DNA of 30,613 bases, taken from Ophiostoma sp. CBS 140.51 (taxonomy: Eukaryota > Ascomycota > Sordariomycetes > Ophiostomatales > Ophiostomataceae). The position numbers were made by a program, and so were the translations under genes. Position 1 is the stretch's first letter. Each line of letters opens with the position of its first letter. The stretch covers positions 1 to 30,613 of the forward strand of contig JANSLP010000370.1 in NCBI GenBank assembly GCA_029298735.1, read 5' to 3'. Positions 19,534-29,567 of the stretch are shown here, one piece after another. Under the pieces are notes generated by a model. That model worked only from the letters and a program-made list of their open reading frames with translations. It was not told the origin of the DNA and ran no database searches.

Positions 19534-22013
19534 CTACAGCAATGGGTCATAAACAGGAGCGAACACGTTGTTAAACCACGACTCAAAGTCCTGGCTCGTA
19601 TCCATATCCATTGATGTCAGCAATGCGTTCATGCCATTATGGTCACGATTCGTATTGTTGTTGCCGTTTTGCACAACAGCGTTTTGTAAGACTGGCAACT
19701 GTGCCTGTGGTGACACGTCCATTGTCTGGCTACCGATAGCAACAGGAGTACTCCCAGCACTCCCAGTGCCCACACTGCCGTCGGCCTTCGGCGGTGCCCG
19801 AGCCAAGAATCGAGCCATAATCTCGTGCCGACCTAGCATATCGTTGATGATGGCCTTTTGATGGTTTTCGGTGGAGTCTCCACTTCGAGTCGTCCGCATC
19901 ATCCGAAGTACAAGATCCTCCTCGGCGGCCAGTAGCGTGTCGATAAGGACAGCACCACGCTTGGCCATGGCATCAGCACGGCGGTGTCGAAGACGGTCGG
20001 CCGCACGGGCGAGAGTCTGGCGATAATTGTGGGCAGTGTCGTCTGTATGGTCTGTCCGGTGGAAGAGCTCAAGACCCAAGACAACGGCAGCTGTCACACA
20101 AAAAGCCGAGTGTGTCCAGATGGAGAGCGTCTGTTCTGCCAGTGCCTGCTCGTGTTCTCGCAGGATGGTAGTTGCAGCGGCAACGCATGTGGTGCGAGTA
20201 TGGCGGAAAGCGGGTCCGCCCTGGAACGAGTCGAATAAAACAGGGCGGTGAATCATAATGATCTTCTCAGCGGCGGAGATAGCCAAAGTGCGACGAGCCA
20301 GCGCCAACCAGGGCACATTCGAAGTTGAAGATGCGTCGTCCCTAAGCAAGAACTCGGGGATCTGAGCCACGTTGGCCCTCATGACTCGGTCGCATGCCAG
20401 AATGTGCTGGTAGGCCTCCGCCGGAGGTTTACGTGCGCCCATAGCTCCCAGTCCGTCCAGAAGTGGAGGAATAAGAGATGCAGTCCGACCCAGCATCCGG
20501 ACGTAAGATGAGTTTGTTGGAACGGAGGAGGAGCGTGCGACCATGTCATCGTCGTTGCAATTTTGTGGTAGTGGCGTGATGTATTGAGAAGGGTGAATAA
20601 CGTAGGTGTCGGTATACGGGATCTGGAAGTGGTCTTGGATAACAAGCTGTAGCCAGACACGCTTGCCCGTCTCGATCTCGACTCGCTCGTGCCAAGTGTC
20701 GACGTCTGGTGTTTCGTTGCCACCGTCGTGAGGATCGGCAATCTTGTGCAGACCTAGACAGTGGGCAATCCGCACAGCAGCTCCCACCAGAATGGCGTTG
20801 AGGTCTGTTCGGTCCAGGTTGTGTGCAATTCTTGTTGAGATAACAATGGCTTGTACTGCATACAGTGAAAGATTCTCCAAGAAATTCTCGCCGTACAGCG
20901 TGTTGACCATAGCTTGGAACTGACGACTGACCAGTGTCTCATCAAAGACCAAGTCACCAGTCACTTCGCGTCGGTATGGCTCATTGTTGAGTAGAGTCCA
21001 TAGTGATACACTGCAGACGGCAAAGTACAGTGCCAGCCACAGTGGGTGATCTGCTGTGCCTGTTTGCCAAAACTGCTCACATTGCGCCAGAAATGTTGGA
21101 CCGTGGAAGGTATTGTGGTGCCATCGAAGTTGATCCATGTGGAATGCCACCACTTTGCGAGCAACGTTGGGTGGCAGCAAAATATCACTCTCGTTGTCGT
21201 CTGCCCTCAAAGTCATTGCCTGCCGGCCGACCCACGCAGCATCACAGTTAATCGATGCCAATTCTGAATATCTCCGATTTTGGTAACAACGACAGCGGCG
21301 ATGTGGAAAGCATGTCTGGCTGTATCGTCCCCAAGCCAGGAACTCAAAGCCAGTCAACACAGAGGCATTGTTGTCGTCAGGGTGAGTGGGTGCAGGGTGT
21401 TGAATAAGAGAGAGTGGCTGCTGGTACTGCGTGTTTCGTTGTGGCTGGATGTAGGTACTGGCAGCCGGTGTTGAAGCTGAAGATGTCGAGGTTGCCATAC
21501 TGGTCGGACTCGGAACAGTTGCCGCTCCGCTGTAGCTACTTCGCATTTCGTCGTCGTCGGTAGCTGCTGGACTGTGCATCATGGCATCGGCGCCGTTCAT
21601 ATCGGTGATATCGGACCGTGGCGAGCCATTAACTTCCGCGGCTGGCTTGCCGTGCTCCAGAAAATGCACTCGCTTGTCGATGTCGGCAACAGCATCATTG
21701 CAAAACGGGCCTTGGTCAACGAGCCGGGCCCGCAATGTGCGCAGGAAACGAAGCTCGTCGCGGTGTAACGACAACGACTTGCTGATCCGGACGACTTCGC
21801 GTGTGCACTTCTTATTCAAACGAACACATCGTCCACATGGTGTTTGCTTGTCACATTTAACCTTGCGTTGAGAGCATTCTGTAAATGTTAGTTGTGTTCA
21901 CATGAAAATAATAGGAGGCGGTATTTACCCCTGCACGCTGTTGGCGGCCGCTGGGACACCCGCAGTGACCGTGGCGGTGGTGATAAGGGCACAAACTGTG
22001 TTCGAGTGGCCAT
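19534..22013 (-). CDS. Zn2Cys6 transcription factor (fungal-specific, 809 aa)
   Basis: Exon 1 is 22013-21929 and exon 2 is 21878-19534; the 50-base intron (21928-21879) begins GTAAAT, has a CTAAC branch site and ends ACAG. It splits the zinc cluster between its first and second Cys. The joined frame gives Cys at 27, 30, 37, 43, 46 and 53 (C-x2-C-x6-C-x5-C-x2-C-x6-C), which fixes the model. A short helix-prone linker (about 57-80) could dimerise. Residues about 205-235 hold the L-A-W-G-R segment found in one group of these factors, and L-R-W-H-H-N-T-F-H-G-P-T-F (279-291) opens the middle homology region. The C-terminus is Asn/Asp-rich with bulky residues, a possible activation domain. It shares a 426-bp promoter with the regulator at 22440. 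Expected to be nuclear; the target genes are probably among its neighbours. Confidence 0.93.
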
Positions 22014-22439
22014 TGTAAATTATGACCAAGTCGACGCACTCTATTATGATGAAGCCCAAGTCGAGAAAACGTTTATTGTCTCGCTGAACCTAGGAAAGGT
22101 GTGTCGTAGGTAACTTTTGCTCGCCGACACTCACCTTTTGCAACTGATAACAGCCCGCTGGTGATTCGGCAAATGGCGTTACAGTAGCGGCCTCTTGCGT
22201 GATAACGCATTTAAGTGGAGAACTGACGTTGAAAGTGGGCGAGTGCGGGAGGTCACGTGTTCATCCGTCAAGATCCACTTATTTGACATCTAAGTGGCGG
22301 CGAAGGGGCTACGCGGCCGACGCGGCACGGGACGCGACTTGTCAACATCAACCCCGACTGGTAACTTTGCACTTCATTATTCAACATTCAACACCCCGCG
22401 GAAATATTCAACTTTTTGACATCGCGAACGACAATCACA
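22014..22439. promoter_or_regulatory. Shared head-to-head promoter of two Zn2Cys6 regulators
   Basis: 426 bases between two divergent start codons. It holds three copies of TAAGTGG: plus strand at 22212-22218 and 22291-22297, minus strand at 22275-22281; the last two form an inverted repeat with a nine-base spacer. A CACGTG E-box lies at 22254-22259, between the copies. This layout suggests a common operator for both genes; the binding factor is unknown. Confidence 0.6.
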
Positions 22440-24473
22440 ATGCCAACCCCACAACAGCCCGCATGCTGGACATGCCGTTTACGAAGAAAAAAGTGCGACC
22501 GCGCATTACCGCTCTGTGCAGAATGCAAGAAATATGATATCACATGCTTTGCTGGCGACAAGCCGCGACCGGATTGGATGGACGGCGGTACTATGCAGGA
22601 GCACGAAACATTCCGCATACGTGAATACATCCGTTCAGGACAGGCACAGCGGAAAATCAATGCCTCGGTATGGCGCACGGTGGAGCGCAAGATGAAACGA
22701 CAGCAAGAGGCCGGCAGGCCCGAACAAGATGCCCGGGAGGCTTACTTTGCTCGACAAGCCTTGTTGAAGACAATGGAGAAGGATGGCCCTCGAAAGTTTG
22801 GCGAATATATGCAGAACAGAACGGCGCAACTTTTGGGAGAAATGGAGGAGCCCTTATCTCAGGACACGCAGGGACAGCTTTCAGACCTTCGCGTGGAGAT
22901 GGAGAGAGAGCAGGGTTTGAGACCACTGCCGCAGGGCTCTGTGTCCGTGCATGGTTCTTCCAGATCTCCGACGCCAGTTGATAAGCACACGGAGGCTTAC
23001 ATCTCGGTTGATTTCACTGTCATGTACCTCGACTACGTCTTTCCATTTCTCTTCCCTCACTACCGACCGACAATCTTTGAGGGCGGCCGCGCATGGGTCC
23101 TTGCAACACTTCAAACAGAGAAACCGCTATACCACACCGCTATGAGCCTTACAGCATACTTTATGGCGCTTTTGACGCAAACGAAGGAAACTTCGACAAC
23201 GACGACACAAGCAATAAGTTCAGCCCTTCAACCAGCGAACCTGTCGCCTGACGCATTCTCTGCCACGAGTGCCAAACTATGCGCACCCGATGAAACTCTC
23301 AAGACTGTTTGTGGCCACTATATCTGGGATATACTGAGCAGTCATATGGGCAACGCTGTCCGTGCCGTGCGACAAGATATACACAACATCAACTCTCGGT
23401 CTGATCCTCGATTGGACGACCCGGAAAATAGGAACAGGACCATTCTCGAACACACTCGTCTAGTAGGTAACGTTGTCCATCTCCAGATCTTTGACGTGGC
23501 AATGGGGCCGCCTGGGGGTAGTGGAACTCGGCAATGTCACCTGACGGCTGCTACCAATGAAATCATGAGACTTTGGCACGATCACCGTTCCCTCGACAAA
23601 ATCTTGGACGCAATGAGCCGCGATGTTTCTGACTCTCTTCGCGGTCCTGGCTGGCGTATCTGGAACACAGACCAGGCCGCCTTCCGATTCTCGCTTTCTG
23701 TGCTGCTGTACATGGACATTGTGGAAAGTACGACAACAATGACGCGTCCGCGACTCAAAGAACTCCACAAGGACCTTATCGCACAGTCGGATGCCGACGA
23801 TGATGGCAAACTCAGAGTTGAAGAATTTGTTGGATGCCAAGGTTGGGTTCTGGTAATTATTGCCGACATCGCAAACCTTTGTGATAAAGACAAGTCCCTT
23901 CCGTTCTCACAGTGGGAGGTTGCTGCACAGGCTGAGTCTTTGTTGCGCCGTATCCACGGGGGCCTGAGCCGTCTTCAATCAAGTACGGCTTCATCTATTT
24001 CCCCTGTCAACAGCACATCACAGATGCCTACCTATCTCCAAGCATACTACCGTCCCGATGCCAGTTCCCAGAAGGATGAGCAGACTCTCATCACACGTAT
24101 ATGGGGCCTTGCCGCTCTGGTTTATCTTGAGAGCGTGTCTCGGCAATGCGCCTGTGATGAGTGCGCTAGTGATCTAGCTCGGAACGGCGTCAGGACAGTT
24201 CTTCAGCTCATTCAACAAATGTCCTCGCCGGCGATTCTGCGCGGTCTGATATGGCCCCTTGTTGTTGTCGGAAACATGGCAACTGTAGAACAGCAAGCAA
24301 CAATTAGGACCATTGTTTCCAAGGCTGGTCCTTTGGTCAAATTTGGTGGGCTGGCAGCTATGTTGCAACATCTGGAGGAGTTATGGACTTGCGGAAGACC
24401 CAAGCATGGTGATCCCGTTGTGGCACTATTCTCCCAGGGAACATCATGGCAAGAAACGCCAATATATATGTAG
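22440..24473 (+). CDS. Zn2Cys6 transcription factor, Fungal_trans_2 type (677 aa)
   Basis: Single exon. The ATG at 22440 starts just before the zinc cluster: Cys at 9, 12, 19, 26, 29 and 36 (C-x2-C-x6-C-x6-C-x2-C-x6-C) with the basic run R-L-R-R-K-K. The middle region opens with Y-L-D-Y-V-F-P-F-L-F-P-H-Y-R-P, the mark of the Fungal_trans_2 group, and continues as helical repeats to the end. Residues 451-462 (D-A-D-D-D-G-K-L-R-V-E-E) match a canonical EF-hand calcium loop; they sit in a linker that is often acidic in this group, so calcium binding is only a possibility. Divergent from the other regulator. Expected nuclear, acting on DNA, likely on nearby genes. The downstream neighbour is a decayed carboxylesterase on the opposite strand. 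Confidence 0.92.
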   Translation: MPTPQQPACWTCRLRRKKCDRALPLCAECKKYDITCFAGDKPRPDWMDGGTMQEHETFRIREYIRSGQAQRKINASVWRTVERKMKRQQEAGRPEQDAREAYFARQALLKTMEKDGPRKFGEYMQNRTAQLLGEMEEPLSQDTQGQLSDLRVEMEREQGLRPLPQGSVSVHGSSRSPTPVDKHTEAYISVDFTVMYLDYVFPFLFPHYRPTIFEGGRAWVLATLQTEKPLYHTAMSLTAYFMALLTQTKETSTTTTQAISSALQPANLSPDAFSATSAKLCAPDETLKTVCGHYIWDILSSHMGNAVRAVRQDIHNINSRSDPRLDDPENRNRTILEHTRLVGNVVHLQIFDVAMGPPGGSGTRQCHLTAATNEIMRLWHDHRSLDKILDAMSRDVSDSLRGPGWRIWNTDQAAFRFSLSVLLYMDIVESTTTMTRPRLKELHKDLIAQSDADDDGKLRVEEFVGCQGWVLVIIADIANLCDKDKSLPFSQWEVAAQAESLLRRIHGGLSRLQSSTASSISPVNSTSQMPTYLQAYYRPDASSQKDEQTLITRIWGLAALVYLESVSRQCACDECASDLARNGVRTVLQLIQQMSSPAILRGLIWPLVVVGNMATVEQQATIRTIVSKAGPLVKFGGLAAMLQHLEELWTCGRPKHGDPVVALFSQGTSWQETPIYM

Positions 24474-24519
24474 CTACATGATACTTAGCATTAGAACTCT
24501 TTTGAAAGTACTCCAGCGG

Positions 24520-24912
24520 CCTAGAGCCAATGCCAATGAGAGTACCACTCGAGGCAATAATACGCCGGAAATGACGCTCGTTGGGTAAACACTTTGGAAA
24601 TTCACGGAGCTTCCACCGGCGCTGGTTCGGTTGACTGTCACGGCGTCGGAATTACCACCAAAGCCACCGATAAAGCGGGAACACCACTCCAGAGCTAATA
24701 TCTGGTCATGTTGAACATAGTTGCCCACAGCTTCACCATGGGGGGTGTTAAAGGCCGCGAGCTCCTCGGACGCAAGGAAACCCAGGGGCCCCACACGGTT
24801 GTTGCACGATATGAGCACAATAAGCAGTCTAGCGGCAACAGAAGCACGGACGAGTTCGGTACCGTCGTAGATCTCGCGCTTTTGCGCCTGGATACTATGA
24901 CTTTGGTGGCAC
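24520..24912 (-). pseudogene. Type-B carboxylesterase/lipase fragment
   Basis: One minus-strand frame reads E-I-Y-D-G-T-E-L-V-R-A-S-V-A-A, then N-R-V-G-P-L-G-F-L-A-S-E-E-L, G-N-Y-V-Q-H-D-Q and F-I-G-G-F-G-G, all in the order of the central part of type-B carboxylesterases. The catalytic elbow G-E-S-A-G-G is altered to R-T-S-A-G-G, and after it the similarity stops. The N-terminal third and the C-terminal half of the usual 500-plus residues are absent; the left flank (24913-25040) is A/T-rich and non-coding. A relic, not a working gene. It may have belonged to the surrounding catabolic cluster or arrived by recombination. Confidence 0.8.
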
Positions 24913-25049
24913 TCTAGTACGGTAGGTATTTGTATAGAGACTTTTATAGACCTTAGACCAGTAGAGCTATTTATTCTTTTTCTAGCTTAATTTCATCATA
25001 CTACCCGTATATCGCATATATAGCCCGTTGCATACCTATCTCGAGTGAA

Positions 25050-26022
25050 TCAGTGGCCCTTCCACTTTCCGATTATGTCGGCCGCTGTGGATGTCTTGAG
25101 CTCAGGAAACTTGGCGTTCAGCGACTTCTCAACGGGTACATCAAGCTGACCCGCAACTGCCCAGCGGCCAAACATGGCCATGACCGCCTGAAGGCGTGCC
25201 TTGGGCACGAATTTGTACAAGGCCGTCTGCATGGGCAGCTCCGTGACCTGGTTCTTTTCCAAGTTATCGGGCGAGTCGTATGTCACGGTGAACTTCTCAC
25301 CGCGGGCTTCCTCGGCCAGTGCCAGCAGCTGGTTGAGCGTCAGACGATCACCATAGAGGTATGTCGTGGCGTCCCACTTCTCGAGAGACAGCAGCTTGAC
25401 GACAAAGCGAGCGACATCGAAAGTGTATGTCACAGCGATAATGTCATCACCCGTGCCCGGGATACCAGCGATCTTATTCTCGACATCAATGGCAAAAGCG
25501 AGCGGCGGCAGGTAGGACTTGACGTACGGGCGGCCATAATAGTCAAGGAAGTAGCCGTTGATGACGGTTGTGTACTGGAGGGTAGTCTTCTCCAGAGCCT
25601 CAATAGCGGCATGGCGGAGTGGGTACATGAAAGAACTGTTCATTAGCATACATAGTAACAGGGTGTGTAAAGAGGTTGACTTACTCCTTGGAGTGCTCAA
25701 ATCCCCAATCGGATGCGATGAAGTGAGTGACAATGCCAGCCTGAACAGCGGCCTCGATCAGAGAAAGCTGAGCGGCACAGGTTGTTTGGTCTTGCACGCT
25801 AATGGCACAAATGACGGTGCCGACCTTGTTGTCGGCCAGAGTCTTGGCTGTGACTGCGACATCAGAGTAGTCAACGGTCAGGAAGGACTCCTTCTGAGCT
25901 TCGTCCTCTGGCGCCTTGCGGCCCAGAGCAAAGACGGTAGTATCGGTGAGAGACTCGCGGAGGACCTCGACAATAGTGCGGCCCATGTGGCCCAGGCCGC
26001 CAGCGACTGCGATGTTTGACAT
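25050..26022 (-). CDS. NmrA-like / isoflavone-reductase-like NAD(P)-binding protein
   Basis: Exons 26022-25685 and 25635-25050; a 49-base intron (25684-25636; GTAAGT donor, GCTAAT branch site, ACAG acceptor). The frame closes to 307 residues. G-G-L-G-H-M-G (residues 8-14) is the dinucleotide-binding loop of an atypical short-chain reductase fold; S-D-W-G-F-E (about 104-109) and Y-P-L-R-H-A-A-I-E-A-L follow as in the phenylcoumaran benzylic ether/isoflavone reductase group, though the catalytic Lys of that group is not clearly aligned, leaving an NmrA-type redox sensor as alternative. No signal peptide, so cytosolic. Fungal members often sit in catabolic clusters for aromatic compounds. An A/T-rich promoter lies upstream; the next gene on the same strand is the rhamnosidase. 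Confidence 0.88.
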
Positions 26023-26999
26023 GGTGGTGGTGGTAAAGCGTGGGTGGAGTTGGGGTAAGTGGATGATGGGATGAGAAGAAAGGGGCTTCTTGTTTATCGA
26101 TTCTTGATTGTGATGATTTACTGGAATTTTCTCAACTTCATGTCGAGGAGCTTCTGTCTATTTATGTTTATTTTCAACTGATTTTAGAGTCACTTGACCA
26201 AGAATAGATCAATCAGAAACATATCAAAGATCGCAACTTCGTCCCTGAAAGTGGCCGGCCCCATCGAGACGCGAGTCTCCAGTCACCCCGCTTTTTTGGT
26301 GGAAACAGGCGCTAAGGGGCGCGCGCTGCCCATATTAGGTAAAGTGTGACGATCGGTGTAAGACATGGACCTCTGATCCCTGGAAGAGAACGCCTCTCAG
26401 TCTTCAACAACACTTCCACCATCGACTGCATGTTTCCATTGCCCTGTGGTTCCTGTATTGGAATTATTAATGTGAGCCTTGGTGGAAACAAAAAAGCCGA
26501 GTGCTTACGTATATTCTGGCTCGAAGGATTGATGTCATCGTCGATTGTCTCGGTCAAAGACGGAGTGTCGCGTTTAGGGAGCTAACCCATGTTCAGTCCC
26601 TTAACCCTGTGCGCTGTGCTCGTCGCGGGTAACTTTGTCTCCGACTTTCTCTCAGTGACATATCAACAATCATATCAATACGTACGCTTGATTTCAGTTT
26701 TCTTTTATGTTAATTTTTTATATAAAAAAACGGTTTAGGTCTTTTTTAATATGAAAATATACGTATATATATATAAATAAATAATTAACAAAGAGTTGGT
26801 TCAAGAAAGAGACAAAACAATTTACAATCAAATAACATAAAACGAGCAAATGAATAAACTATAATAGGTTCCATACATGAAACGGAAAATATGTACTGTG
26901 AGCAAACTATGTACAGATACTTCAATTCTCGGCCATGCTTAGTTGGCTTTTGCCAGCTTACCAGTCACCCCCACCACCCTCAAATCCCAACCGACCACT
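26023..26999. other. Intergenic region between the NmrA-like gene and the rhamnosidase 3' end
   Basis: No gene recognised. It holds an ATAAATAG word (minus, about 26157-26166) that may be the core promoter of the NmrA-like gene, a repeat-bounded segment at 26290-26497, and an A/T-rich stretch (26690-26800) with an alternating TATA run, probably the rhamnosidase 3' flank. Confidence 0.5.
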
Positions 27000-29567
27000 C
27001 TACTTGGTCAGATCACGCACCTTGATGTTGTTGTTGCCAGTGACCTTGACACTCGACGTGTATGTGCCATCAATGTTAGCCTCCCAAGAAGCAGTGATGC
27101 TGCCACCGCTGGCCAACGGCACGGTACCCTTAATCCAAGTGAGACTAAGAGCCGAAGCAACCTCGTAGACAGGGTCAAATACCCATTCGAACTGGTTGAT
27201 GGCGTCATTCCACTCGGTGCGGATGCCCAGCAGGTAGTTGCTGTAGACGTAGGTGGGAGCACCGCCCCAGGGGTGACCAAGACTGGTGAAGAGGCCGATA
27301 CCGGGGCTGCCGTCGGGGTACGTGTACTCCCAGGAAGCACCGGTGTAGTACTGGTTCTGGTTGACCATGACGGGCCAGTAAGTGGAGGTCAGAGTGGTGA
27401 TGGCGGGGAGAACGACATCCACCGAAATGTTGAGGGTAAGGTACGCCTCGAACAAGGCCTCCAAGAGGAAGCCCTGGGTGTTGGGCGACAGCTGGGTGGT
27501 GGCACTGTTGGCAGCAGCCGAAGTGTCCTTGTAGCCAATGTTGAGCAGACTGCCAGCCAGAGCTTGGATGCTACCAGTAGATGACTGGTCAGTAGCAACA
27601 CCGGCCTGAATGGTGAAGGCGGTGGCCAGAACCGAGGAGGTGCCCATGTTGGTCGGGGAGACGCCATAAAAGGAGCCCGTCCAGGTTGACAGATTGATGG
27701 CATCGGTCATGGTCTTGGAGAGGGCAGACCAGCTATCGGCGCTGTTGGTGTCGCCCAGGACCGTGGCAATCTTGGTCATCAAGTTGAGACCCTTGACAAA
27801 GAGGGCCGTGGGCGCCGTGCCGGTGGTCTCGCCCTGGGCTGTGAAGAAGGAGGCGCCGCTGCCACCATTGGCGGCAACATTGTTGAGAGTAGCCAGGTGC
27901 GTGTTCGGGTCGACAAAGACATCAACAGCTGCCGCCATAAACGCCGTGGCTTGGTCCCAGTACTGCGTGAACAGCCGAGTGTCGTTGGTCGCGGCAAAGT
28001 ACTCGCCCATGACGGCCATGAAGAAGAACTCGTAGTCGGCTTCGCCATAGATGCCCGTGTACCACTCGAAGGCGTGTGAGGCGTCAGTACCAATACTGGC
28101 AGCAATGGGAACCAAATTGTGACCTTCGCCGGACACGGATGACCAGGTGAACTCGAGCTCAATCATGCTCTTGATGTAATCGACGCGGCCAGAAGAAACT
28201 AGAATGGAGCGGGCCGTGTGGGCAAAGTCACCGATCCAAGCGTCACGATCACGCTTGGGACCATCGAGACAGACAGACTGCGGGTTGGCATGGACGGCGT
28301 ACTCGAGCAGAGTATCTTCCGCAGCGCCATCAACGTCAGACGTCAGAGGATTGGTGTAGAGGACAGTGCCGTTGGCAGCAGTCAGCTGGACATCGCGGAA
28401 CCAAGCAGCTTGTGAGTACCACGGACCGAAACCAAAGCTGCCGGCCGACACGGAGCCACTGCCCCAGATCTGTTGAGCAGCACCCTGGAAGGGAGTGGCA
28501 TCGACGTTGGCAATCAGCGTGTCGTTGACGTAGACAGCCCAGTGGTCCGAGGTGACGACCGTCTTGATGCGGTACCAGACGTCGTTATGGATGGTCATGT
28601 TGACATCCAACGTCTCGGGGTTGGCCGATGGAAGCAGCGCCTGCTGGATGATGGAAAAGCCGTAGCCAACAGTGAGCGAGTTGAGTGGCAGAGGCTCCAG
28701 TGCAGTCGAGGCAAGGCCGGCCGTGTTGGACGTCAGGATAAAGTAGGCGCCGTAGCCACTGCTGGGCCCGGTCACCATCTTCCAGCCAGTGCCACCAATG
28801 TCGATCTTGGTCGTGAACTCGAGCGTGTAAAGGTTCCAGTCGGACGTCGACTTGGACGTCACGGCTGGGTACTGCCCGCGGATGTAGGCGCCCTCACTGG
28901 AAATGTCCCAGAGCGAGGTCTGCGAGCCCTCATCAATGCACGCTGCCTGGACAGCACGAGCACCCAGGCCCCAGACGGCGTCAAAGGTCGAGTTGGACGA
29001 CGAGAAGGTACCGGGCAGGTCCTCAGGCTCAATGATATTGACCGATGCCTCAAAGCCGGCAGCTGCGATGGTAACCGAGCCACCCGTCAGCAGCGTGACA
29101 GACATCCACCGCTGGCCACCCTGCAAAAAATAGGACTGGATCTGGCCCGTCTTGGTAATATTGAACGTCTCCGTGCGGAAGGAGTTCATCAGGCCATACG
29201 AATATAGCCAAGGTCCGTCTGCCAGTGCCGAGTTGAGGCCATTGTACTCCTCCGAGTACTTGAGCTCAACTTGCACGGGACCCTGAGACAGATTAACAGC
29301 CGTAACATCGAGAAACGGCCAGCCAGCCACTTCACTCTGGAAGTCGAGCGTGAGGACACTGCTGCCATTGTTGAGAGTGACCGACGAGCTAGTCGTGTAG
29401 CTGCTTAGGCCGTCAATTTGAGGCTCGGTGCCAACACTGTAGAGTTTTGGGGAGTATTGCTGTGGCGAGTTGTCGTGCTTTTGGTGCTTGTTGTGATGAG
29501 GTCTGGCAGACACCGTGAGGACCTGGCCGAGGGCAAGCAGCCCCGAAAGAAGTGACCGTGACAACAT
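27000..29567 (-). CDS. Secreted GH78-type alpha-L-rhamnosidase-like protein
   Basis: 855 residues, single exon. The ATG at 29567 opens a signal peptide (residues 1-21, S-A/R cleavage), followed by a His/Lys-rich propeptide-like stretch. An N-terminal beta-sandwich (about 50-245) is followed by a second, concanavalin/LamG-like sandwich (about 250-420), then the (alpha/alpha)6 barrel with D-G-P-K-R-D-R-D-A-W-I-G-D (from residue 435), F-E-W-Y-T-G-I-Y-G and H-P-W-G-G-A-P-T-Y-V-Y-S-N-Y-L-L-G, and a C-terminal beta domain. This is the six-hairpin alpha-L-rhamnosidase layout. In characterised bacterial enzymes the first motif carries the acid Glu after R-D; here the third position is Arg, as in a fungal subgroup, so the substrate may differ. 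At least ten N-glycosylation sequons fit an extracellular enzyme. It would release rhamnose from plant glycosides or pectin side chains. Confidence 0.88.
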   Translation of the reverse strand: MLSRSLLSGLLALGQVLTVSARPHHNKHQKHDNSPQQYSPKLYSVGTEPQIDGLSSYTTSSSVTLNNGSSVLTLDFQSEVAGWPFLDVTAVNLSQGPVQVELKYSEEYNGLNSALADGPWLYSYGLMNSFRTETFNITKTGQIQSYFLQGGQRWMSVTLLTGGSVTIAAAGFEASVNIIEPEDLPGTFSSSNSTFDAVWGLGARAVQAACIDEGSQTSLWDISSEGAYIRGQYPAVTSKSTSDWNLYTLEFTTKIDIGGTGWKMVTGPSSGYGAYFILTSNTAGLASTALEPLPLNSLTVGYGFSIIQQALLPSANPETLDVNMTIHNDVWYRIKTVVTSDHWAVYVNDTLIANVDATPFQGAAQQIWGSGSVSAGSFGFGPWYSQAAWFRDVQLTAANGTVLYTNPLTSDVDGAAEDTLLEYAVHANPQSVCLDGPKRDRDAWIGDFAHTARSILVSSGRVDYIKSMIELEFTWSSVSGEGHNLVPIAASIGTDASHAFEWYTGIYGEADYEFFFMAVMGEYFAATNDTRLFTQYWDQATAFMAAAVDVFVDPNTHLATLNNVAANGGSGASFFTAQGETTGTAPTALFVKGLNLMTKIATVLGDTNSADSWSALSKTMTDAINLSTWTGSFYGVSPTNMGTSSVLATAFTIQAGVATDQSSTGSIQALAGSLLNIGYKDTSAAANSATTQLSPNTQGFLLEALFEAYLTLNISVDVVLPAITTLTSTYWPVMVNQNQYYTGASWEYTYPDGSPGIGLFTSLGHPWGGAPTYVYSNYLLGIRTEWNDAINQFEWVFDPVYEVASALSLTWIKGTVPLASGGSITASWEANIDGTYTSSVKVTGNNNIKVRDLTK

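Noticed and set aside
26943..27584. 213-codon plus-strand frame, and similar plus-strand frames through 29207
   Set aside because: Antisense shadows of the rhamnosidase gene, created by its C/G-ending codons.
15315..29567. Secondary-metabolite biosynthetic cluster
   Set aside because: No polyketide synthase, peptide synthetase, terpene cyclase or prenyltransferase is present.
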